The position numbers and the translations under genes are program-made. The notes beneath the pieces are model-generated. The model was given only the letters and a program-made list of their open reading frames with translations, was not told the DNA's origin and did no database searches. DNA of 15,168 nt, from contig CAIQJD010000879.1 of the NCBI GenBank assembly GCA_903872005.1, positions 1 through 15,168 of the forward strand, given 5' to 3'. Below, piece after piece: positions 4,754 to 11,957 of the stretch (positions are counted from its first letter, which is position 1; each line of letters starts with the position of its first letter). The DNA comes from an uncultured bacterium. GTDB lineage: Bacteria; Chloroflexota; Anaerolineae; JACIWP01.

Positions 4754-7192
4754 GTGCGTATACTCGATGATACCCTGCTACGAGACTGCTATGACGTGGT
4801 AGTGATTGGCTCGGGCTTGGCCGGCCTGACGGCGGCCGCCCTCATCGCCAAGCGCGGCCTGAGCGTGCTGGTGGTGGAGCATCACTATCTCCCCGGCGGA
4901 ATGTGCACGACGTTGCGCCGGCGCGGCTTCTCTTTCGACACGGGGACCGGCTTGCTCTATGGCTTCGGCGAGCGCGGCGTGAACCCCCATCGTTTCGTCA
5001 TGAACGAGCTTGGCGCGGACATAGACATCATCGAGCATCGCGCGCTCCTCCGAATGCGTCTGCCCGACAAACAGATCACCTTCTGGCCCGACTACGAGCA
5101 GTTCGTCGCCGAACTCGCGGCAGCTTTTCCGACCCAAGCGGATCAGGTGCGCGCCCTGTATGCCTACCTCCACCACCTTTACACCGACGTCATCGCGCAC
5201 CGACAGATGGTCGTGCCGCCCAGCGACATACCCCCAGTAGAGAACCTCAAGACGCTGCTGCGCCATCCCATCGCCATGCTGCAGGCCCTCAGGATGCTCA
5301 ACACCAGCGCCGAAACGGTACTCTCTCGCTACATCACTGACCCCGACCTGATGGCCTTCTTCGACAAACTCACTTCGACTTATATCTACTGCACTGCTGC
5401 CGAAACGCCGGCCATCCTGGCAGCCACCATGTTCATTGACAATCACGTGGGCGGCGCGTACTACCCGGCCCGATCCCCCCAAATACTCGCCAGCACGCTA
5501 GAGAAAGCGCTAGAAGACTATGGTGGGCAGGCGCTCTACGGCCGGCGCGCCGATGAAATCATCATCGAGGATGGCACGGCGACCGGCGTGCGCCTCTCCG
5601 ATGGCACGATCATCCGCGCCCGACAAGTCGTCGCCAATGTCACGGTCTGGAATCTGTACGCGAAACTGATCCGCCCACAGCACGTGTCCTCGGCGCGCCG
5701 GGAATGGGCGCGCCGGCTCATCCCTACCTACGCCAGCGTCGTCCTCTACATTGGCGTAGCCGCCGAAGCAATCCCGGCCGGTACTCTGCCGGTCGAGATG
5801 TTGATCGCGGACGTGAAGGGCGTCAATAGCGGCGATGTCACCCTGTACATCTCATCTCTCGACGATCCATCCATCTGCCCGCCCGGCACGCACGCCATCA
5901 CCGTCATCGCTCCATCAGACCAGCAATGGCCGGCTCCCACCGATCCTGCCTATCGCTCGCAGGCATACAAGACCCAGAAGCGCGCCGCCGCCGAGAAGAT
6001 CCTCACTCAGATTGAGGGACACTTCCCCGGCCTGCGCCAACACATTCAGATCTTGGAGATTGCCACGCCGGCGACCATCGAGCGCTACACGCTCAAGAAT
6101 GGCGGCGCGGTCGGCGGCCCCCGACAATCCATCGGCCAGGAGCTGATGAAGCGTCTGCACACCCGCAGCGCATGGAAGAACCTGTATCTGTGCGGCGATT
6201 CGACGGAGATGGGCATGGGCACGCCGGCCGTTACCATATCGGGTGTAGGCGCGGCCAACTGCGTCCTGCGCGATGCCGGCCTCCCGGACTACCGTCGCCG
6301 CGCCTTCGAGAGAGACGCCGTGCGTCTCGTCGCCGGCAAACCGCTCCCACCCCTGCCGGCTCCCACGTCAGCCATTGATGATAACGCAGCCGTGCGCCTG
6401 GCGCGCGAGTGCGAGTACTGCGAACACCCCGGCTGCACGCACGCTTGTCCAGCGCGCATTGACATCCGCAATGTCATGCGCCGGCTCGAAGCCCGCAACT
6501 TCGCCGGCGCGGCGCGCCTCCTGCGCGAAACCAACCCTTTGGCGGAAGTCTGCGGCCATCTGTGTGGCCCTAATCCCCCCTGCGAAGCACACTGTAACCG
6601 GCGCGGCTTCTCGGATCGCCCCGTGCGTATCGCCGATCTGGAATCCTGGACGGCGCAGAGGGCCGGCGTAGCGGGTTGGCCGCCCGCGCCCTCGGCCAAC
6701 GGCCCGCCCATAGCCGTCCTCGGCGCCGGCCCCGCCGGCCTGACGTGCGCCTACTTCCTCGCCCGCGCCGGCCGCGCCGTCAGTCTCATGGATCGTGAGG
6801 AGACCGCCGGCGCGACACTGCTGCATCTGGACGCGGCCGCGCTCCCGCCTGCGGCAGCCCCGCGCGATCTGCACGGGATTCTCGGCGCCGGCATCGCATT
6901 CGCCAGCGGCGTGAGGCTCCCTGAAACCATCAGCCTTCGCGACCTGAGCGAGCGCTATGCTGCGATATACCTTGCCGCCGGCCCGGCGTCCAACATCGGT
7001 CATGCGAGCCTGGGACTCAAGGAGATACGCCAGGGCGTCTGGTCGGCCAACCCGTTCTTCGCCGGCGGCGGCTTGATGCGCGGCCCATGTTCCACCATTC
7101 AAGCTGTGGCCGACGGCCGCCGTGCAGCCCAGGCCATCCTGAACGCGCTGCAATCGCCGGCCGGGGACGATTCAGATGCCCCCATGCCGTAG
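4754..7192 (+). CDS. fusion: CrtISO/RetSat-like flavin oxidoreductase + GltD/DPYD-type Fe-S domain
   Basis: An 812-residue protein in three parts. Residues 12-500 are a phytoene-desaturase/carotenoid-isomerase-like FAD domain: GSGLAG (19-24), Glu42, LPGGMCTT, FDTGTGLLYG and the closing CGDSTEMGMGTPAVTISG (about 479-496). Residues 545-640 resemble the two-[4Fe-4S] N-terminal domain of glutamate synthase beta and dihydropyrimidine dehydrogenase, with ECEYC-x4-C-x3-CP and NPLAEVCGHLCGPNPPCEAHC. Residues 650-812 hold a second Rossmann motif, VLGAGPAGLTCAYFLARAG, and the terminal block GPCSTIQAVADGRRAAQAI. That last part is far shorter than in GltD, and the NADPH-binding insert seems missing. The start is GTG with GGAG six to seven bases upstream; the open frame further upstream is antisense to the DsrE-like gene. 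The order suggests electrons pass from an iron-sulfur/flavin module to a polyene-reducing flavin site, which is inference. Confidence 0.85.
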   Translation: MRILDDTLLRDCYDVVVIGSGLAGLTAAALIAKRGLSVLVVEHHYLPGGMCTTLRRRGFSFDTGTGLLYGFGERGVNPHRFVMNELGADIDIIEHRALLRMRLPDKQITFWPDYEQFVAELAAAFPTQADQVRALYAYLHHLYTDVIAHRQMVVPPSDIPPVENLKTLLRHPIAMLQALRMLNTSAETVLSRYITDPDLMAFFDKLTSTYIYCTAAETPAILAATMFIDNHVGGAYYPARSPQILASTLEKALEDYGGQALYGRRADEIIIEDGTATGVRLSDGTIIRARQVVANVTVWNLYAKLIRPQHVSSARREWARRLIPTYASVVLYIGVAAEAIPAGTLPVEMLIADVKGVNSGDVTLYISSLDDPSICPPGTHAITVIAPSDQQWPAPTDPAYRSQAYKTQKRAAAEKILTQIEGHFPGLRQHIQILEIATPATIERYTLKNGGAVGGPRQSIGQELMKRLHTRSAWKNLYLCGDSTEMGMGTPAVTISGVGAANCVLRDAGLPDYRRRAFERDAVRLVAGKPLPPLPAPTSAIDDNAAVRLARECEYCEHPGCTHACPARIDIRNVMRRLEARNFAGAARLLRETNPLAEVCGHLCGPNPPCEAHCNRRGFSDRPVRIADLESWTAQRAGVAGWPPAPSANGPPIAVLGAGPAGLTCAYFLARAGRAVSLMDREETAGATLLHLDAAALPPAAAPRDLHGILGAGIAFASGVRLPETISLRDLSERYAAIYLAAGPASNIGHASLGLKEIRQGVWSANPFFAGGGLMRGPCSTIQAVADGRRAAQAILNALQSPAGDDSDAPMP

Positions 7193-7247
7193 CGAGAGCG
7201 GGATGTGCGGCGATCTGTGCCCCTACTGCTGACGGACGCCGGCCATG

Positions 7248-7266
7248 CCTGCGAGAGCCACGCAGG
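7248..7266. terminator. small hairpin between converging genes
   Basis: CCTGCG (7248-7253) and CGCAGG (7261-7266) pair around a seven-base loop in the 113-base gap between the plus-strand fusion gene and the minus-strand SDR gene. No T run follows on either strand. It may reduce read-through in both directions, but the signal is weak. Nothing else is recognisable in 7193-7305. Confidence 0.3.
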
Positions 7267-7305
7267 ACTCCAACGATGTTTCAGTGGTAGAGGCTGAAAG
7301 CCGGC

Positions 7306-8127
7306 CTAATTCATCTCGTACCCACCGTCCACATTGAGACACTGACCGGTGATATAGTCAGCGTCCGGCGAACACAAGAAAGCCACCGCGCCCGCGACAT
7401 CTTCCGGGGCGCCGGCGCGCTTCAGGGGAATATTCTCGATGAAATTCCGCATCGCTTCCCCCGGCTTGGTGCCGAAGATCGCGCCCCGGTCGCGGTCAAT
7501 CTGCTCCCACATTGGCGTAGCCACCACGCTGGGGGCCACGGCATTGACATTGATATTGTACGGAGCGAACGCCAGCGCCGCAGATTGGGTCAGGCTGATG
7601 ACTGCTGCCTTGCTCGCCGCATACGCCGGCGCCAACGGGCGGCCACGCCGTCCCGAAATGGATGAGAAATTGACGATCTTGCCATAACAGACGCGGCTTC
7701 GGCCGGCGGCCTTCACATCCTCCGGCACGCGTCGAATCATCTGCGCTGCCGCCCTCTGGATGCAAAAGAAGGTCGCCTTCTGGTTCACATCCACGACGCG
7801 ATCCCACTCCGGCTCTGTGACATCCATCAGCGGCTTTGTCTGCATGAGGCCGGCATTATTGACGAGAATGTCAATCCGACCTAGCTCCTCGGCCACGCGC
7901 TCGACCATGCGCTGGATAGCCGCCACTGAATTGAGATCAATAGCGTGGGCCAGGGCGCGCCGGCCCACGCCGCGAACTTCCGCCGCTGTCTGTTCTGCGT
8001 TCTGCGGGTTGATCTCCGCAATGACCACATCTGCGCCCTCGGCCGCCAGGCGCAGAGCGACAGCCTTCCCAATGCCCTGCCCTGCGCCGGTCACGATCGC
8101 CACTTTTCCCGCCAAACGTTGTTCCAT
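7306..8127 (-). CDS. classical short-chain dehydrogenase/reductase
   Basis: A 273-residue classical SDR with every expected motif: TGAGQGIG (13-20), NNAG (90-93), catalytic Ser156 and Y169-x3-K173, the PLKRAG-PEDVA element and the terminal TGQCLNVDGGYEMN. Glu38 after the second strand suggests NAD rather than NADP. The pattern resembles sorbitol/galactitol-type and other sugar- or polyol-oxidising SDRs, but the substrate cannot be read from the sequence. I chose the ATG at 8127, which has a GGGGGAG about ten bases upstream; a TTG two codons earlier is possible. It lies 55 bases behind the URO-D-like gene in the same direction, so the two probably share a transcript, with a hairpin in the gap. 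Confidence 0.9.
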   Translation of the reverse strand: MEQRLAGKVAIVTGAGQGIGKAVALRLAAEGADVVIAEINPQNAEQTAAEVRGVGRRALAHAIDLNSVAAIQRMVERVAEELGRIDILVNNAGLMQTKPLMDVTEPEWDRVVDVNQKATFFCIQRAAAQMIRRVPEDVKAAGRSRVCYGKIVNFSSISGRRGRPLAPAYAASKAAVISLTQSAALAFAPYNINVNAVAPSVVATPMWEQIDRDRGAIFGTKPGEAMRNFIENIPLKRAGAPEDVAGAVAFLCSPDADYITGQCLNVDGGYEMN

Positions 8128-8154
8128 GGCCAACTATCTCCCCCTCTCACTGCG

Positions 8155-8172
8155 CGGACACGAACGTGTCCG
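8155..8172 (-). other. intercistronic hairpin
   Basis: CGGACACG (8155-8162) and CGTGTCCG (8165-8172) form a nearly continuous palindrome, folding as a seven-base-pair stem with a four-base loop in the URO-D/SDR intergenic gap. There is no T run, so it is more likely a processing, stability or attenuation element, or a protein-binding palindrome, than a terminator. Only the base pairing is seen. Confidence 0.45.
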
Positions 8173-8182
8173 TCCACTGGAA

Positions 8183-9211
8183 TCACTCGCCCAGGCTATA
8201 CAGGGTACGTAGCATCACCTCAGCATTACGCAGCGGCGTATCCGGCCCCACCTGCCCGTAACCAATGAAGCCGCCGCGCCGGCTGCCCAAGGCCGCATAC
8301 GTCTGACGCACGTGTTCTTCCACCTGTTCCACCGTGCCGAAAGGCAGCACATACTGGCGATCCAGATCCGCCCGAAAGCAAATCTTGCCGCCGAACTCCC
8401 GCCCAAGCTCTTTCACATCCATTGTCCAGACCTGCGGATTGATCTCATCCCAGCCCAATTCAATGAGGTCCGGAATGATCGAACGCACCTGACCATCGCT
8501 GTGCAGGTGCGCGGTCTTGCCGCCGGCGTGAATTGCCTGAATCACGCGCCGGTACAACGGCTTGAACCACTTGCGCCACTTCGCCGGACTGATGAGCAAG
8601 TTCTCCTGACTGCCCCAATCATCCTCTATCAGAATGCCATCCACTTCCTCAAACTGACACCAGAACGCGGCCCGCGCCACGACGAAATCGGTCAGACGCT
8701 CCAGGAGATGGGCGAACTGCGGCTTCTCCTCCAGCACGTCAATCAGGCCATTTTCCACGTTCCGCAAGAACGCGTACTGGTGATAAATAGACCCGGCGCC
8801 GGCCATGACGAAGTGCTGATGCCCATCGGCCTCCACGGTCTTCAGCATCTCAGCGGCCGCCGGCTCCGCACCCGTCGCCGGATCGGGCCAATGATACGTA
8901 TCCAAAGCCGCCCAATCCTCCAACGGATGGCCCACGACCTGGCCGACGTAATCATCCGTCAACTTCTTCCACGTGCAACCCCAGATATCCTCGATCATCC
9001 CTGCGCCTGCGCCTTCGCCGGCCGGACTCGCGTGCCGGAACGGAGCGCGCAGCGTTGGCGAAAGCAGCACATCGCTGGGATAGCGCGCGTACAGTTCTTC
9101 AAGCGCCTCGCCGTAACGTCGGAAGGCGCCAGGCAGCGTGCGATGCATGATCGGCGCTCGATCCGGATTGGTAAACGTGATGGCTCGAATCACCCGCTCA
9201 CGACTGTTCAT
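8183..9211 (-). CDS. URO-D superfamily protein (methyltransferase type)
   Basis: A 342-residue member of the uroporphyrinogen decarboxylase superfamily. It has the typical start MNSRERVIRAITFTNPDRAP, an EDDWGSQENLLISP block (196-209), HSDG (237-240) and a closing GFIGYGQVGPDTP. The sequence resembles the MtaA/CmuA/MtbA-like branch, which moves methyl groups to or from corrinoid proteins, more than true HemE, whose N-terminal RQAGRYxPE motif is absent. In MtaA-like enzymes a HxCG motif supplies zinc ligands; here Asp stands in place of Cys. The ATG has GAGGAGG nine bases upstream. It is the first gene of a probable two-gene unit with the SDR. No corrinoid protein or cobalamin riboswitch is visible nearby, so the substrate is unknown. 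Confidence 0.85.
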   Translation of the reverse strand: MNSRERVIRAITFTNPDRAPIMHRTLPGAFRRYGEALEELYARYPSDVLLSPTLRAPFRHASPAGEGAGAGMIEDIWGCTWKKLTDDYVGQVVGHPLEDWAALDTYHWPDPATGAEPAAAEMLKTVEADGHQHFVMAGAGSIYHQYAFLRNVENGLIDVLEEKPQFAHLLERLTDFVVARAAFWCQFEEVDGILIEDDWGSQENLLISPAKWRKWFKPLYRRVIQAIHAGGKTAHLHSDGQVRSIIPDLIELGWDEINPQVWTMDVKELGREFGGKICFRADLDRQYVLPFGTVEQVEEHVRQTYAALGSRRGGFIGYGQVGPDTPLRNAEVMLRTLYSLGE

Positions 9212-9243
9212 ACCACCTCCTCACAACAACTCGCTCGAACGCC

Positions 9244-9273
9244 ATTATACCACTGCTCCGCAGAAAGTGACGA
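9244..9273 (-). promoter_or_regulatory. promoter for the URO-D/SDR pair
   Basis: On the minus strand a perfect TATAAT occupies 9249-9244, with TCGTCA (9273-9268, four of six -35 bases) 18 bases upstream. The start near 9237 gives a leader of about 25 bases. The -10 is convincing, the -35 is weak. Confidence 0.5.
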
Positions 9274-9317
9274 CTACAGTACCCTGCGGCTTTTCCTGCA
9301 ACTTCTCCCATGACGAC

Positions 9318-9343
9318 ACAAAGGGCCCCGAAGGGCCCTTTGT
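9318..9343 (-). terminator. strong hairpin terminator behind the decaheme cytochrome
   Basis: ACAAAGGGCCC (9318-9328) and GGGCCCTTTGT (9333-9343) form a perfect 11-bp stem around a four-base loop, about 60 bases after the cytochrome stop. The stem ends in CCCTTTGT on either strand, giving a short U-rich 3' side. It separates the cytochrome from the URO-D promoter. Confidence 0.8.
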
Positions 9344-9350
9344 CTTGGTG

Positions 9351-9374
9351 GAGGTGGGCCTCTCGACCCACCTC
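9351..9374 (-). terminator. second hairpin in tandem with the terminator
   Basis: GAGGTGGG (9351-9358) and CCCACCTC (9367-9374) pair over eight bases around an eight-base loop, 27 bases after the cytochrome stop and just before the stronger hairpin at 9318-9343. Two stacked hairpins suggest firm termination or protection of the cytochrome mRNA 3' end. Confidence 0.55.
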
Positions 9375-9401
9375 ACATTCTCAGTTGCCTGACGATCGCT
9401 T

Positions 9402-11657
9402 CTACTTGAAGATCGCCATCATCTGGTTGATCACGGTCATCAGCGTAGCCAACTGGGCCACAGCATCCTTGCCAGCTTCGACGGTGTAACCGCCGTGCTT
9501 GGTATGTACGTTGAAGGATACCAGCTCGCTCCAGTTGTCTTCGTTGATCAAAGATGCCCGGTGGCAGCCACCGCAGGCCCGCGAAGCGGGGCCGGTGACC
9601 ACAGCCGGCACGGCGCCGACGTGGCGCGTCGTGGTCGTGACCGTAGCGGAGGCCGAGAGCAGCCCGGGCAGCGACTTGCTTTGACTGGGCACATTGTAGG
9701 TTCCGGCCACGTGGCAGGCTTCACAATTCGTGATGCCGTGCGTCGGGAACGGAAACTCAACGTGCGCCGTGTACTCTTCAGCCGCCACTGGATCCTTGAA
9801 GTTGATCGTAGCGATGTCGAACTCCTGGCCGGAGTGAATCGCGTGGGCATAGGAGTCAATAGACCGAGAGGCCATCTCCAGGTGCGATCCGCCGCTCTTG
9901 GTAATGTGGCACAGCCGGCAGACGACGACGCTTCCGCCGCGGTCCGCGGTGTGGAACGTGGTGCCCAACGCGTCGTGGCAGTTCTCGCAGCCGGCGACCT
10001 TCACGATCGGGCTATAGAACTTGTCATCGAACTTGTTGGTGGTCAGGTTGAAGGTCCGCGAAGGAGCATCAAGCGCCAACGTGTCAGAGACAACCTTCAA
10101 CGTAGGCATCACGCCGATTTCGACTCTCTTGACGGTGCCGGCCTTGATCAGGTCCGCCCACGCCGAGAGATCGGCATTGATTTCCCACTTGCCGCCGGCC
10201 GCCGAAACGGTCGTGATGCGTGCATCCTTCGCGCCGATGACGGCTTCCAGGTTGCGGCTGTCCTTGCTGTCCAGAACGCCATCCTTGTTGTCGTCAACCA
10301 GCCGCTCGTGCGGGCCGATGATGAAGTCCTTCGTGTCCCAACCGTAGAGACCGATCAAGACCGTCGGGGTGATCATCGAGACGTCAACGCCCTTGATGTC
10401 GGGGGATTCGCCGGCGCTGAACTTGACATTGAGCTTGTTGTCGGCAAACGCCGCGCTCGTGATCGTGACGCTGATGGCGCTGGAGTAGCGCACGCCAGTG
10501 TCCGTGTAGATGAGCTTGTCGTAGCCGGTGTGGATCGCCTTGAAGGCCGGCGCCGACTTGCCAGTGCCGTGGCAGGTCGTGCAGTCCGTCTTGGCCAGAT
10601 CCATGCTGTCATGAACCTTCGGCAGGACCGTCTTCAAAGCCGGGGCCTTGGGACTGAGATCCTTGACCGTGCTGGTGATGGCGTGGCAGCTCTTGCAGAC
10701 CTTGACCGTGAAGTTGGTGTCCGCCAGGGCCTTGTCCAGCTTGCCTTCATGGCACGTGACGCAGTTCGCCATGGATTGCGGGTACGGGAATTCCATGGCA
10801 TGCGACATGTGCACGTCGTTCATGAGCGACGTTTCGTAGGCGTAGGTGGTCGTGATTTCCTTAGTGATCTTGGTGGCGTCAGCCAGAACTTCGACGGCCT
10901 TGGCCGGATCGCTCACCAACAACTGCCATTCGAAGTGGCCGCCTTCGCCATTATCCAGGTGACAGGCTTTGCAGGTGTAGAAGTCGGTGCTCTTGTCGCC
11001 GCCAACCTGGCCATAGATGTAGCCATGCTTGAGGTACGGGATCGAGTGGCACTTCTCGCAGCCCGCATTGTTGGCCGCCGAGGCGTAGGTGACGCCCGCG
11101 CCGGTCTTCAACAGAGCGGCGAAGGGGTACTTGTTGAGCGTCACGCGCGCCGGCAGCGAGCCGGTCTTCTCATCGTAGCCGTAAACGACCACGAGGCCGT
11201 CCACCTTGCTGTAGTCGGCCGTCTTGGTCATCGTGGTGGTGACGCCGCCGCTGCCGTCGGTCTTGAGGGCGCCCTTAAGGGACAAACGGGCAGCCGGCGG
11301 GTCGAACTGGAACTTCCCCTTGGAGAAGGGGACGAAGTAGATGGCCAGGCTATCCGCCGACTTGGCATCAAAAGGAAGGCCATTCTTGGTCATCTTGAAG
11401 CTGACCGTGCTTTGATCAGGCGCGGCGAACGAGTACTTCAGCTCAGTTACCTGGATGACCTTGTCCTGGTACTGCTCGTCATAGGACGCCTGATGCTTCG
11501 CGCCGGCTTCAGGGTGGCAAGTTACACAGGACTCAGGCTCAGAGGCCGGCGTAGTGGTGCCCTGAGCTGCGCCAGTGATTGCTGCGGGGCCGGCCAGCAC
11601 AAGAAGTGCCAAAATTAGGATCAGGCCGACAATCCAAAGCGTACGAGTCGCCTTCAT
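9402..11657 (-). CDS. secreted OmcA/MtrC-type decaheme c-type cytochrome
   Basis: A 751-residue exported cytochrome with exactly ten CxxCH haem-binding motifs, starting at residues 44, 200, 229, 299, 321, 359, 557, 580, 645 and 694. The hemes are arranged 1 + 5 + 4, with beta-rich stretches at about 65-190 and 395-550 between groups, as in the OmcA/MtrC family of surface electron-transfer cytochromes. The signal peptide (about 1-31) has no lipobox cysteine, so no lipid anchor is expected. Residues 455-466 (DDNKDGVLDSKD) form an EF-hand-like calcium loop. I chose the ATG preceded by GGGAGGAG; a TTG five codons upstream overlaps that site and is unlikely. Neither an MtrA/MtrB-type porin complex nor other multiheme genes are adjacent. 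It probably passes electrons to extracellular acceptors, which is inferred from the family. Confidence 0.95.
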   Translation of the reverse strand: MKATRTLWIVGLILILALLVLAGPAAITGAAQGTTTPASEPESCVTCHPEAGAKHQASYDEQYQDKVIQVTELKYSFAAPDQSTVSFKMTKNGLPFDAKSADSLAIYFVPFSKGKFQFDPPAARLSLKGALKTDGSGGVTTTMTKTADYSKVDGLVVVYGYDEKTGSLPARVTLNKYPFAALLKTGAGVTYASAANNAGCEKCHSIPYLKHGYIYGQVGGDKSTDFYTCKACHLDNGEGGHFEWQLLVSDPAKAVEVLADATKITKEITTTYAYETSLMNDVHMSHAMEFPYPQSMANCVTCHEGKLDKALADTNFTVKVCKSCHAITSTVKDLSPKAPALKTVLPKVHDSMDLAKTDCTTCHGTGKSAPAFKAIHTGYDKLIYTDTGVRYSSAISVTITSAAFADNKLNVKFSAGESPDIKGVDVSMITPTVLIGLYGWDTKDFIIGPHERLVDDNKDGVLDSKDSRNLEAVIGAKDARITTVSAAGGKWEINADLSAWADLIKAGTVKRVEIGVMPTLKVVSDTLALDAPSRTFNLTTNKFDDKFYSPIVKVAGCENCHDALGTTFHTADRGGSVVVCRLCHITKSGGSHLEMASRSIDSYAHAIHSGQEFDIATINFKDPVAAEEYTAHVEFPFPTHGITNCEACHVAGTYNVPSQSKSLPGLLSASATVTTTTRHVGAVPAVVTGPASRACGGCHRASLINEDNWSELVSFNVHTKHGGYTVEAGKDAVAQLATLMTVINQMMAIFK

Positions 11658-11847
11658 CGGTGCTCCTCCCAATCATAGATGTGGTGGTAATGGTCACAAG
11701 ATACCGGAATGTGACGGTCTTACATCCTCACGATCACGTGCCGCTGGTTGTCGTATAGGCGGAGCCTCCTCTTCTTATGTACACTGAAAGACTTGGAGCA
11801 ACGCGACAAAAACGCTTCCCATCTCATGACAGAAGCCTTTGTCAACT

Positions 11848-11876
11848 ATCATACCACAAATCGCCTTATCATGCAA
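11848..11876 (-). promoter_or_regulatory. possible promoter and long leader of the decaheme cytochrome
   Basis: On the minus strand TTGCAT (11876-11871) and TATGAT (11853-11848, five of six) are spaced by 17 bases. Transcription from about 11841 would give a leader of roughly 184 bases before the ATG at 11657. A TTGACA at 11845-11840 lacks a matching -10. The 300-base gap 11658-11957 otherwise holds the GGGAGGAG ribosome-binding site and no gene or riboswitch that I recognise. Confidence 0.4.
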
Positions 11877-11957
11877 GAGACCGACTGACCTCCGGCGCAT
11901 ACTCCGACGCCAGGCCATTCACGTCACAGCAGGGGTTCCCGACGAGCATTACCAGGC

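Noticed and set aside
7203..7232. Tiny frame MCGDLCPYC followed by TGA, as a possible second Sec or metal-binding peptide
   Set aside because: Nine codons are too few to judge, there is no clear ribosome-binding site, and the frame after the TGA shows no family-like sequence.
8312..9313. 333-codon plus-strand frame opposite the URO-D-like gene
   Set aside because: It is antisense to a well-supported URO-D gene and has no recognisable motif.
9495..11618. 707-codon open frame on the plus strand opposite the decaheme cytochrome
   Set aside because: The minus strand carries ten CxxCH motifs, a signal peptide and a good ribosome-binding site. The plus-strand frame is low-complexity Arg/Val/Asp-rich and has no family features, as expected from GC-rich antisense.
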